The translations under genes were made by a program, and so were the position numbers. A DNA stretch of 64,000 bases from JBDKVA01 sp039679375 (GTDB lineage: Bacteria; Bacillota; Clostridia; Acetivibrionales; DTU013): assembly GCA_039679375.1 (NCBI GenBank), contig JBDKVA010000193.1, positions 9,506 to 73,505 on the forward strand, given 5' to 3'. The notes beneath the pieces are model-generated. The model did not search any database. It was given only the letters and a program-made list of their open reading frames with translations, and was not told where the DNA came from. Below, one piece after another: positions 45,394 to 53,631 of the stretch (within the stretch, counting starts at the first letter, position 1; the number at the start of each line of letters is the position of its first letter).

Positions 45394-45903
45394 ATGTCCG
45401 AAAAAAGTAACGCCTCTTTGGATAAAGAGCAAGAGAAAATCAGTCCCCAAATAGAGGAAGAAATCCTCGAACTTCTTGAGGGTGATTTAAAGGAAACAGC
45501 GCTGGGATTCGTCGCCTATTTAAGAACGAATCAAATGACGCCGCGGCAGTGGTTTGGTCCAAATTATTGGAGAATTCCCTATGAGAAAAATTATTTGTGC
45601 AGCATATTCATGAATAAGGATAAATGGCGCGTTTTTTTCTTTTCAGGTGATTACAAGGGCGAATTTGAGGAAGGGTTCGTAAAAGCCGTTCAAGACAGTG
45701 TAATGCCTTGTGTATCTTGTACGGGTGACGATTGCCCAAAGGGAAAAGAAATGACGGTTTTCGGCAAAGAATTTACAAACACATGTTTTCAATTCCCTGT
45801 TCAGTTTGTAAATCCTAATGGTAGTACTTTGGAATATATTAAGGAATTGTTAGAGTATTGGAAAGAGGTAGCACCACATAGTGATTCATGGCATGCTCAT
45901 TGA
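45394..45903 (+). CDS. Hypothetical protein with four conserved-looking cysteines
   Basis: 169 aa from ATG 45394 (GAAGGGA about 10 nt upstream). A charged helical N-terminus is followed by WFGPNYWRIPYEKNYLCSIF, WRVFFFSGDYKGEFEEGF and PCVSCTGDDCPKGKEMTVFG. The CVSC-x4-C pattern with a further Cys near FTNTCFQFP could bind metal or form disulfides. No signal peptide. I do not recognise the family. A TATAAT lies at 45358-45363. Confidence 0.6.
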   Translation: MSEKSNASLDKEQEKISPQIEEEILELLEGDLKETALGFVAYLRTNQMTPRQWFGPNYWRIPYEKNYLCSIFMNKDKWRVFFFSGDYKGEFEEGFVKAVQDSVMPCVSCTGDDCPKGKEMTVFGKEFTNTCFQFPVQFVNPNGSTLEYIKELLEYWKEVAPHSDSWHAH

Positions 45904-45954
45904 CTTGGACAGTACTGTCTAATAAGCATTTTCAGTACTAAACTACTACACAAC

Positions 45955-46206
45955 TTGTTTAAATATGCAACTTCGTACCTTGTTAATTCTATCATTGAGC
46001 TATTTACGAATAAATTCACAGGTATTTTATGCCTGGCATCTGAAAAACCTGTATCACATTTTGAATTTTATAGGCTTTTAGCACGAATTATAAGCATGGA
46101 TGAGAATTTGATTGCTCCGGTTATATCAGAAAATCCATATAAAGATTACTTTAATGTTTCAAAGTCAAAAGCTTTGCTAAAGACAATTATATACGATTTT
46201 GTATAG
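45955..46206 (+). pseudogene. C-terminal relic of an RmlD-like sugar nucleotide reductase
   Basis: An 83-codon frame reads ATSYLVNSIIELFTNKFTGI, LCLASEKPVSHFEFYRLLA, then KDYFNVSKSKALL. This is the C-terminal quarter of dTDP-4-dehydrorhamnose reductase-type SDR proteins (xGxxHVAGxEPVSRYEF-like pattern). The NAD-binding N-terminus and catalytic YxxxK are absent, and there is no start signal. It is a truncated remnant. Confidence 0.65.
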
Positions 46207-46215
46207 ACCTACCTT

Positions 46216-46345
46216 GGAGAATTTTTCAGCATGCTTATGCAGAATTTCATTATATTTTATATAGTAGTCAAACCGTTCTTTTCCGGTCATGCCGGCAGTA
46301 TCGGGAGGGTTATAGCGAACGATTTGTATACCTGGTGAACAAACG
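46216..46345 (-). pseudogene. Relic of a second SGNH hydrolase gene
   Basis: On the minus strand this reads CSPGIQIVRYNPPDTAGMTG, then GKERFDYYIKYNEILHKHAE. That matches the SGNH hydrolase at 42636-43748 (TSPGCKIV..., KERFDYYMEYNEILYKHAEK), with an internal deletion and divergence. The DNA identity around 46222-46283 to 42828-42889 is plain by eye. Only about 40 codons survive. Confidence 0.85.
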
Positions 46346-46567
46346 TTTCTAACTGCTGTTAGACATGGGCTTGAAATACGTTGGGTTGCAGGCGGCCTTC
46401 AGGTTATGAGTTACTAGGCCTTAATAATAAAAAATCATCGATCCCAAAGTGTGTAAATACTGCCCTTTTATCTACTTTTCCGTCCATAATATACATACAG
46501 TTTTATAGGCATAGCAATAACCGATAAATCGGTATTGAGGGTAAATTAATAATGTATTACATTGCCT

Positions 46568-46685
46568 GTATAGCATGGCTTTTTCGCTGATTTCCTATAC
46601 AGCCATGCCTTCTCCGAGAGATTGCCGTCATGTGGAGCGATATAATGCATCTGCATTTCAGCTTTATTGGCAGATGCGTTATATC
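46568..46685. repeat. Two inverted repeats beside the toxin gene
   Basis: GATATAATGCATCTGC (46639-46654) pairs with GCAGATGCGTTATATC (46670-46685), 16 bp with one G-U in RNA, and overlaps the toxin stop codon. Upstream, GCATGGCT (46573-46580) pairs with AGCCATGC (46601-46608), while GTATAG (46568-46573) pairs with CTATAC (46595-46600) in a crossed order. No T tract follows on the minus strand. The stretch 46346-46567 shows nothing recognisable. Confidence 0.6.
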
Positions 46686-47034
46686 ATAAATCAAGCTCAA
46701 AGTATTCCTTTATAACATTGTTTATACTGTTACGGATTATGTTATCATTAATAACGCCGCAGTTTTTTCCAAGCCTCTCTTTAGAGACAGTTCTTATTTG
46801 GTGAACCATAGCGATAGAATCTTTTGGAAGGCTGGTTTTACTCATTGGTAAATAAATTTCAGTAGGATATACTCGGCCTTGTCCTTTTACCGATGATACC
46901 GGCAGTACTGTGATGACCGGCAGTATTTCATTTACCGCATTATTCGATATGACAAGCACAGGTCTTGTCCCTGCCTGTTCGGAGCCCACGACAGGATCAA
47001 GGGATACCCAGTACAGCGACCACTTTTCTACCAT
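46684..47034 (-). CDS. MazF/PemK-type toxin (endoribonuclease)
   Basis: 116 aa. The sequence WVSLDPVVGSEQAGTRPVLV with VISNNAVNE, VLPVSSVKGQ and SIAMVHQIRTVSKERL is the MazF fold (SH3-like barrel) with its conserved RPVLV strand and the HQIRT active-site loop. It cleaves mRNA at short motifs when free of antitoxin. The start overlaps the antitoxin gene by 7 nt, the usual toxin-antitoxin order. Confidence 0.93.
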   Translation of the reverse strand: MVEKWSLYWVSLDPVVGSEQAGTRPVLVISNNAVNEILPVITVLPVSSVKGQGRVYPTEIYLPMSKTSLPKDSIAMVHQIRTVSKERLGKNCGVINDNIIRNSINNVIKEYFELDL

Positions 47035-47315
47035 TCGGGAATCATCTCCTCAGTCTCTTTATCCAAATACCTGAAGCTTTTCATAGCATCTTCATTGCGT
47101 TTTATGAAATCCGGATCTTCAACTGCTTCTTTCAAGCAATCTCTGTAATCCTTTGCTTTCAGATTAATAAGGTATTCTTCAATGGCTTCCCTCACCCCGG
47201 CGTTAACCGAGGTTATTTTGCTGCCGTCAACAAGTTCTTTTAGTTCCCTGATGCTTGATTCAGGGAGCACAACGGTATATTTGACGCTATTTTCGATGGA
47301 TTTTGTCCTGCCCAT
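47028..47315 (-). CDS. Ribbon-helix-helix type antitoxin partner of MazF
   Basis: 95 aa from the ATG at 47315, with GGAGGTG 6 nt upstream on the minus strand. The N-terminus (VKYTVVLPESSIRELKELVD, then SVNAGVREAIEEYL) has the strand-helix-helix pattern of RHH/CopG-like antitoxins. The C-terminal tail is acidic and probably wraps the toxin. It should repress its own promoter at 47337-47365. Confidence 0.85.
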   Translation of the reverse strand: MGRTKSIENSVKYTVVLPESSIRELKELVDGSKITSVNAGVREAIEEYLINLKAKDYRDCLKEAVEDPDFIKRNEDAMKSFRYLDKETEEMIPEW

Positions 47316-47336
47316 TATTTTCACCTCCATAATATG

Positions 47337-47365
47337 ATTATAATTTATGCCATCATTATATGCAA
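47337..47365 (-). promoter_or_regulatory. Promoter of the toxin-antitoxin operon
   Basis: Minus strand TTGCAT (47365-47360), a 17-bp spacer and TATAAT (47342-47337), 21 bp before the antitoxin start codon. A similar stretch (ATTATATGCAAGCA) occurs at 43810-43823, upstream of the SGNH hydrolase gene. Confidence 0.6.
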
Positions 47366-47520
47366 GCACATATATTAAATTACTAAAATATAATAACGAA
47401 AATAATAAAATATATCATGTTATTTGGAAGGATATAGTATATCCCTGTAGAATATAAAACACATTAATTATTTATCATGTGTTTTATGAGTGTTCATAGT
47501 TAGAAAAGGGAAAAACATTA

Positions 47521-48495
47521 ATGATTGATTTAAACATTATTGTCGATAAACTTCTGGATATGAAGCCTGATCCAATTCCAGAATTTATCCTATTAAAGGA
47601 ATTTAAGGGATTTAGCCTAAATTGTCGTGAATATCAGAATGCGTACGATAGGGTATGTAACCATCTTTTTGTTAAAGAGATTGAAAACGAACAAAATCAT
47701 AGAGGGTTTTGGCCGCCTTTTCACGGCTATTCCGAGCACATAATACGAAGATGCCTTTCGCTTGGACTAGACAAGGATCATCACTGCCTTAAAAGAATAT
47801 CTGACTATATAAAAAAAGTTCTTAATAATGAAGAATGCTGGGATGAATTTGAAAAGCAGGACAATATCCGTTGGTGGCCGGAAATGTTTGTACCGCTTGC
47901 TTGTGCAGCCATGCTTTCATTGATTGAAGCAGATAACGAAATACTCGATTTGCACAGGCGCCGCTGGGCTTATTTTGCAGAAACAGCTTTCTCCGGGGGC
48001 GGTTATGACAAAGAGGCGGAAAGTAGTGCTCAGAATAACTATTTTGGGTTTATTACAAAACGTACTATACCGGCGTTTGGCTATTATAATCTGCTGTTAT
48101 TGGCTCCAACAGATAAAGTAAATTACATCAGTGATACTACCGACCGGGCGTTAGTAGATTACTCCATGAACTATGCAGATCAAATTTACTATGTTTACAA
48201 CTGCAAACTATCAGATTTTGTCCCTATTGCTATTAAGAGAAGGGACAGCAGGGACTTTTGTCACTGGTTACGTGCTTTATCTCTGGTTTCGCAGTTTAAG
48301 GGATGGATGAAATATAAGGACAGATATAATGAGTGGATTTTTAGCCAAAGGAATAAGGATAACTTTTGGGAATTAGTAAATAAACCAAATCGTTTTGACT
48401 TTCCTTTATCGGATTCTTGGAGAAACCGGAGAAATAGGATCATCGACAGTACTATCATGGTTTTAAGGTTCTTAAATCATAATCAAGTGTTCTAG
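47521..48495 (+). CDS. Hypothetical all-alpha protein (prenyltransferase/squalene-cyclase-like toroid)
   Basis: 324 aa, ATG 47521 after AAAAGGGA. The sequence is rich in Trp and Arg and built of repeating helices: DPIPEFILLKEFKGFS at the start, WPPFHGYSEHIIRRCLSLGL, RRRWAYFAETAFSGGGYDKE, and the C-terminal SWRNRRNRIIDSTIMVLRFL. The last part resembles the end of proteins of the squalene cyclase/prenyltransferase-like alpha-alpha barrel found as lone hypotheticals in Firmicutes. No catalytic DxDD motif is visible. Function unknown. No operon partners. Confidence 0.7.
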   Translation: MIDLNIIVDKLLDMKPDPIPEFILLKEFKGFSLNCREYQNAYDRVCNHLFVKEIENEQNHRGFWPPFHGYSEHIIRRCLSLGLDKDHHCLKRISDYIKKVLNNEECWDEFEKQDNIRWWPEMFVPLACAAMLSLIEADNEILDLHRRRWAYFAETAFSGGGYDKEAESSAQNNYFGFITKRTIPAFGYYNLLLLAPTDKVNYISDTTDRALVDYSMNYADQIYYVYNCKLSDFVPIAIKRRDSRDFCHWLRALSLVSQFKGWMKYKDRYNEWIFSQRNKDNFWELVNKPNRFDFPLSDSWRNRRNRIIDSTIMVLRFLNHNQVF

Positions 48496-48596
48496 TATCT
48501 TTACAAATAGCGTACCATTTAAGTTTATATAAGGCTAATACTTGATAGTTAAGCCTTGCTAAAAAATACATTCAACAAGGCAGACTTATTATTCAT

Positions 48597-48737
48597 ATGA
48601 TAAAGATCAGACAGAACATGATGCAGGAAGATTTTCTGGAGCTGGAGCCTGTACTCCTTAAGGAGCTAAAGCAGGATGAGAGGCTGGAGAATGCTCATTT
48701 GTTCGGCAAATTGGAGCAGGTGAGCCTTTTTGAATAA
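48597..48737 (+). CDS. Small ORF or C-terminal relic (46 aa)
   Basis: ATG 48597 reads MIKIRQNMMQEDFLELEPVL and ends LFGKLEQVSLFE before TAA 48737. No good ribosome binding site. The repeat of acidic/leucine residues suggests the C-terminus of a longer protein left after deletion. Not recognised. Confidence 0.35.
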   Translation: MIKIRQNMMQEDFLELEPVLLKELKQDERLENAHLFGKLEQVSLFE

Positions 48738-48782
48738 CTGAAGAATAGCATGTACACAAATATCCACTCTATGGTATAATCA

Positions 48783-48863
48783 AAAAGCTTTGGAGATAAA
48801 GTTGTTGTTGATGATTTGAGTTTTGAGATTAATCGACCGGGGCGAACCAATGTCAATAATTAA
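48783..48863 (+). pseudogene. N-terminal relic of an ABC transporter ATPase
   Basis: The frame reads KSFGDKVVVDDLSFEINRPG, the strand pair before Walker A in ABC ATPases, then goes off-family and stops at 48863. Walker A and everything after it are missing. A TATAAT-like box lies just before it (48775-48780). From 48864 to 49012 nothing else was recognised. Confidence 0.7.
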
Positions 48864-49012
48864 AAACAGGATATTCAGAGCAAGGCAATTATTGAAGGAA
48901 ATGCTCATAGGCGTGGCATAGCCACAAAACGCTTTACGATGTGCTATGCACCCTGCCAAAGCTATGACCACAATCAAGCTTATCGCGGCAGTTTCCTGCC
49001 GGGCATCGCATT

Positions 49013-51274
49013 TCAGACCCGAGCGGAAGGCTCTTCTTTTTTTGAATTCTGCCGGTACTCTGAAGGCGTAATGCCTGTTATCTTTTTGAAAATAGTATAA
49101 AAATAACTCTTGCTGTAAAAACCTGCCTTAGCAGCAACATCACTTACAGGCATACTGGATTCTTCAAGCAATTCAAGCGTTTTTCCCACCCGCAGCTTGT
49201 TTAAATAATCGCCTATGGACTTGTTGGTGTACGTTTTGAACAGCCTGCCCAGATAATTCGGCGAAATGCCAAGTTTGTCGGCAATTGTATTCTGACACAG
49301 GCTTTCATCCGCATAGTGCTGGTTTATTATATCTATTGCATCATTTACTAGAACTCCGTATTTTGAGTTCTTCTGCTTTTCGAGTTGCATAAAGACATGG
49401 TTGAACATGGTAGTAAAATTATTTTTGATCTCCTCCATAGTTTCACACTTATTCAGATTAGAAGTAAATGTGTTGAAATCATAATCAATGGAGTATTTGC
49501 TTATATTTTCAACGCTTTCAAAGGTATTTATGATTGAGAATGTCAGTCTTAACAGCAGAGAATTTATTGCTTTATACGTATATCCATTAACCGAATATAG
49601 AATTTCTTCCAGCAGCTTTTCGGCTTGCTCGATTTTTCCAAGCATCAGTGCATCCAGCAGCAATTTTTCTTTTGCATACGGATGCACATATTCCTTATTG
49701 TAAAGCATTTTCAAATCCTCTGTATGTATTATGCATTTATGCCCATAAAAAAGCCTACAGTTGGAAGCTTGCTTTACTTCGGTATATAGAAGCCCAATAT
49801 CGCTGAAGGTATATCCCGACGGGCTTATTACTGCAGACAAGGATAACTTGATATTCTTTTCGACTGAGTCCTGTATGAGCCGGATTATTTCATCAAGTCG
49901 GATGAGCTCCTCTGGTAAACTGTTATCGCTAATGATTAATGTAATAAGATCGTCCTTCATGTCAACCATTTCAATAATGCATTTCTCGTGCAGCTTATGA
50001 CCTGCTTCTTTAATGATAGCCTGTTTCAGGAGCGTGATTTCATGCGTTTTAAACCTTGAGCATAGTTCATTATAATGGTCTATTCTGAATAAAACCAGCA
50101 CCAGTTCGTCTTCGACCGGGAGTAAAATATTTAACCTTTTAAAATCCTCTTTTACTTTTTCACAGGACAGAGGAAGCTCATTAAGCATGCTGATGTAAAG
50201 ATACTCTTCCTTACGCTTTTCCAGTTCGCTGCGATTATCCTTTATCTGGTTTTGCAGGTCTATAATAATATCATCAATAGATCTTTTCGCCCTTCCGGTA
50301 ATCATATACGAAACAATATAACCTATGAATATATAAACAGCGAACATAAGAATAGTGATTATGCCGATTTTTTTAAGGTTATCATATATGCTGATGTAAG
50401 GAATGATGCGTATAAAGTACCATCCAAACCTGCTTGATTTGACGTATGTAATAAAGGATTTGGTATTTTGCACATCGCATATAAAAGACCCCGTATCATT
50501 TTTGGAATTGAGTATTCCGGATGCAAAATCCTCATGTGAAATATTATTAAGAATATCATCCTTATATAGGGAACTGACCAGTACGCCTTCCTCATTCATT
50601 ATGCACAATTCACCTTTAATATTATTGTTGAATGATTCAATAGAATTTTTAACCCAACTCTCTGAAATATTAATAATTACAACAGTTCCGATATAATCTG
50701 CAGAAGCAATAGGCAGATTATAAAAGATGCTATAAATATTAATTGTATTATTTGGTACGTCCGGAGCACCCTCCATTTTAATTTTTCTTGCAATGGGATG
50801 AAGAATTTTAACATTATCGAAATTATCAATGAGATTTACAGCGTCCTTATCCCAAAACTCGATCCTCTTCCTTTTAGGATCGTTATGAAGCGTAGTATAG
50901 AAGCAATCGGTCTGTTTGTTGTAAACATATATAGATACGATATTAGAAGCCATTATAGTATAGCTTTTTAGCCTTCCATACGTTTTATTCAGAAACGTTG
51001 CGTCTTTATTAATATCATTAACCATCGAAGTAATTTCTGTATCATTATGAATCTGGTAAGCGATTTTCCGCATTGGTTCAAATAGTGCATCACAGCTTCC
51101 GGTCATCTGAAGAAGGCTATTTGTGGAATTACCGATTATACGCTCGACCTCCATATTATAGTAAACTAAAAAAAATACAATAGAGATGACTAATAATATC
51201 ATTACCATTGAAAAGGTGATATATTTTTTTAAGAAACCAAAAACCCTGTCCTTATCTTCTATTTTGGTACTCAC
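49013..51274 (-). CDS. Membrane-bound AraC-family regulator of the adjacent ABC transporter
   Basis: 753 aa. Two membrane segments (residues about 20-40, YITFSMVMILLVISIVFFLV, and about 305-325, IITILMFAVYIFIGYIVSYM) flank an extracellular Cache-like sensor region of about 260 residues. A cytoplasmic linker follows with a helical coiled stretch (IIDLQNQIKDNRSELEKRKE). The C-terminal 110 residues are an AraC/XylS double helix-turn-helix: NTIADKLGISPNYLGRLFKT and SDVAAKAGFYSKSYFYTIFK, ending ITGITPSEYR. This architecture, as in YesN/YtdP-like proteins of Gram-positives, typically activates the neighbouring LplB/YtcP/lipoprotein operon. It diverges from that operon by 336 bp. The ligand is probably the transported sugar. 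Confidence 0.9.
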   Translation of the reverse strand: MSTKIEDKDRVFGFLKKYITFSMVMILLVISIVFFLVYYNMEVERIIGNSTNSLLQMTGSCDALFEPMRKIAYQIHNDTEITSMVNDINKDATFLNKTYGRLKSYTIMASNIVSIYVYNKQTDCFYTTLHNDPKRKRIEFWDKDAVNLIDNFDNVKILHPIARKIKMEGAPDVPNNTINIYSIFYNLPIASADYIGTVVIINISESWVKNSIESFNNNIKGELCIMNEEGVLVSSLYKDDILNNISHEDFASGILNSKNDTGSFICDVQNTKSFITYVKSSRFGWYFIRIIPYISIYDNLKKIGIITILMFAVYIFIGYIVSYMITGRAKRSIDDIIIDLQNQIKDNRSELEKRKEEYLYISMLNELPLSCEKVKEDFKRLNILLPVEDELVLVLFRIDHYNELCSRFKTHEITLLKQAIIKEAGHKLHEKCIIEMVDMKDDLITLIISDNSLPEELIRLDEIIRLIQDSVEKNIKLSLSAVISPSGYTFSDIGLLYTEVKQASNCRLFYGHKCIIHTEDLKMLYNKEYVHPYAKEKLLLDALMLGKIEQAEKLLEEILYSVNGYTYKAINSLLLRLTFSIINTFESVENISKYSIDYDFNTFTSNLNKCETMEEIKNNFTTMFNHVFMQLEKQKNSKYGVLVNDAIDIINQHYADESLCQNTIADKLGISPNYLGRLFKTYTNKSIGDYLNKLRVGKTLELLEESSMPVSDVAAKAGFYSKSYFYTIFKKITGITPSEYRQNSKKEEPSARV

Positions 51275-51610
51275 TGATTTTACCTCAACAATAATATTTT
51301 AATTGCATTTAAGAAATTCGGTGTTAACAAAAAAAACAAAACCAAAATTGATTTAGTAATAATATACAAAAATAATAAATTTACTACTATAATTTTAGTA
51401 TAACCATGACATATAATCAACAACTTCTATTGCCAAAAAAGAATTTTTATTGCAAATCAAACAATTTGTTAAATTTCAAAGACAAAAATGTTAATTTTCG
51501 AAGTGAACCCCTGATTCAGGAGTTTACATTTAAAGGTTTATGGATGAAAATTAACATGTCAGATATTTTCACAGCATAAATCCCATAACTAATTTTCTTG
51601 GAGGCTAAAC
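51275..51610. other. Divergent control region of the sugar transporter operon
   Basis: 336 bp, very AT-rich, between the AraC-type regulator and the lplB-like gene. It contains several TATAAT-like hexamers (for example ACTATAAT at 51386-51393) but no consensus -35 pair I can defend. The plus-strand gene has TTGGAGG before its ATG. Binding sites for the regulator are expected here; none was identified. Confidence 0.5.
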
Positions 51611-52609
51611 ATGACAACTATCGAAAATAAAAAGAATATAAAAACTAAAACATTACCAAGCTCAAATCCCTTTTACAATTTCATTAAAGAGATTAAAAAG
51701 AACAGCAGCATGTTTATTTTACTGCTGCCCGGATTTCTGCTTGTGTTCGTATTATGTTATATGCCAATGGCAGGTATATTATTGGCCTTTCAAAAATACA
51801 GATTTGTACACAAAAACTTTTTTATAAATTTATTAAAATTAGAATGGGTTAGCTTTGATAATTTCAAGCTATTTTTCACTGATCAATATTTCGCTCATGC
51901 TTTAAAAAACACTATTATCTATAATACTGTTTTTTTGTTAACGGGTACAATCATTTCTCTGATTATTGCCATAATAATAAATGAGCTGCTCAATAGAAAA
52001 ATTGCAAAGCTATATCATAGCCTGATGATACTTCCATATTTTTTGTCAATGATAGTATTTAGTTATGTAGTATTCGCATTTCTTGGACAGGAGCATGGTT
52101 TTATAAACAACTCCATACTTGTACCTCTTGGTCTTAAAAAAATAGAATGGTACATGGAGCCTAAATACTGGCCGTTTATATTGATTATCGTCAATACCAT
52201 TAAGCATGCTGCTTATGGCAGCATATTATACCTTTCGGCTATAGTAGGTCTGGATCCTGAATATTATGAACTGGCAATGATATATGGAGCAAGCAAGTGG
52301 CAGCAGCTTACAAAAATTACACTGCCTTTAATCTCTAATGTAATAATTATACTCATAATACTAAACCTTGGTAATATACTATCAGCCGATTTCGCAATGT
52401 TTTATAGTGTTCCGCTTCATGTACCGCACTTAAGAAGCGCAACGCGCGTATTGGATGTATATATTTATGAGCTGTTCAGACTTGCCCTATCGGATCAAAT
52501 AGGTAAAACCACCGCAGCTGGTCTTTTTAAATCTATAATTGGTATGATTACTGTACTGACATCAAATTTAGTAGTAAGAAAAATTGACAAAGAAAAAGCA
52601 TTATTTTAG
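51611..52609 (+). CDS. Carbohydrate ABC transporter permease, LplB/YteP type
   Basis: 332 aa with six membrane helices. The segment SMFILLLPGFLLVFVLCYMP begins the first, followed by FAHALKNTIIYNTVFLLTGT. The EAA loop, which contacts the ATPase, reads YYELAMIYGASKWQQLTKIT followed by LP. It belongs to the CUT1 group that uses a shared MsmX-type ATPase encoded elsewhere; no ATPase gene lies in this operon. Start after CTTGGAGG. Transcribed with the next two genes. Confidence 0.93.
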   Translation: MTTIENKKNIKTKTLPSSNPFYNFIKEIKKNSSMFILLLPGFLLVFVLCYMPMAGILLAFQKYRFVHKNFFINLLKLEWVSFDNFKLFFTDQYFAHALKNTIIYNTVFLLTGTIISLIIAIIINELLNRKIAKLYHSLMILPYFLSMIVFSYVVFAFLGQEHGFINNSILVPLGLKKIEWYMEPKYWPFILIIVNTIKHAAYGSILYLSAIVGLDPEYYELAMIYGASKWQQLTKITLPLISNVIIILIILNLGNILSADFAMFYSVPLHVPHLRSATRVLDVYIYELFRLALSDQIGKTTAAGLFKSIIGMITVLTSNLVVRKIDKEKALF

Positions 52610-52621
52610 GAGGGTGCAGCA

Positions 52622-53542
52622 ATGAATATATTATCCTCAAAAAGAGAATCTGCAAAATCAATTTCATACAGGTGGAATACTATATTAAATACAATTATTG
52701 CTTCATATACTGCAATTTGTTTACTTCCGTTTCTGTTGGTATTTATAGTCTCATTTACTGACGAGAAATCAATAAGCCGGCATGGATATTCGTTCTTTCC
52801 TAAAGTGTTGTCGCTTGAAGCATACAAATCGGTTATATTAAATACCAAATCAATAGGACGAATATACCTTATTTCTATAATTGTTACAGTCATAGGCACG
52901 CTATTAGGATTACTTATTATGGCAATGTATGCTTATCCTATTTCGCGAAGCAGCTTCCGTTACAGGACCCACTTCACATTTTATATATACTTTACAATGC
53001 TGTTTGGCGGCGGAATGGTGCCGTGGTATATTATATGTACCCAGGTTCTAAAAATGAAAAATACTATTTGGGCTCTGATAGTTCCATATCTTTTCAATGT
53101 ATTTTATGTAATTATACTTAGAACATTTTTTAAGACAATTCACGAGTCTATAATTGAATCAGCAAAGCTGGATGGTGCCAGTGAAATAAAAATTTTCCGT
53201 TCAATCATCCTGCCGCTTTCTCTGCCGGTACTTGCCAGCGTAGGGCTTTTTACGTCGATTGGTTATTGGAATGACTGGTGGCTTTCCCTGATGTTTCAGG
53301 ATTCGGGCTATTGGATAAATTTACAGTATGCAATGTACAAGGTACTTGAAAATGCAACTTATCTCGCCACATTAAGCGGAGGTGCGGGTGGAGGACTAAC
53401 ACAATCCCAGCTTGCAAATATGCCGACAGAAACCATGCGTATGGCGATGTGCGTTTTTGCAATAGGTCCTATTATTTTGGCATATCCCTTCTTCCAGAGA
53501 TATTTTGTAAGCGGTCTGACTATAGGCTCAATAAAGGGATAG
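52622..53542 (+). CDS. Carbohydrate ABC transporter permease, YtcP type
   Basis: 306 aa, ATG 52622 after AGGAGGGTG. The SYTAICLLPFLLVFIVSF helix at the N-terminus, the loop FTDEKSISRHGYSFFPKVLS, and the EAA motif ESAKLDGASEIKIFRSIILP mark the second CUT1 permease. The C-terminal FFQRYFVSGLTIGSIKG is a signature ending of this group. It forms a heterodimer with the permease encoded 12 nt upstream. Confidence 0.95.
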   Translation: MNILSSKRESAKSISYRWNTILNTIIASYTAICLLPFLLVFIVSFTDEKSISRHGYSFFPKVLSLEAYKSVILNTKSIGRIYLISIIVTVIGTLLGLLIMAMYAYPISRSSFRYRTHFTFYIYFTMLFGGGMVPWYIICTQVLKMKNTIWALIVPYLFNVFYVIILRTFFKTIHESIIESAKLDGASEIKIFRSIILPLSLPVLASVGLFTSIGYWNDWWLSLMFQDSGYWINLQYAMYKVLENATYLATLSGGAGGGLTQSQLANMPTETMRMAMCVFAIGPIILAYPFFQRYFVSGLTIGSIKG

Positions 53543-53631
53543 TTGGAATTTAAGCGGCAGACAATTCCGGATACGCTGCTGCTTGAAGATAAAGCACAAG
53601 CTTGTAAGAATTTATTAAGGGAGGCAGTTTT

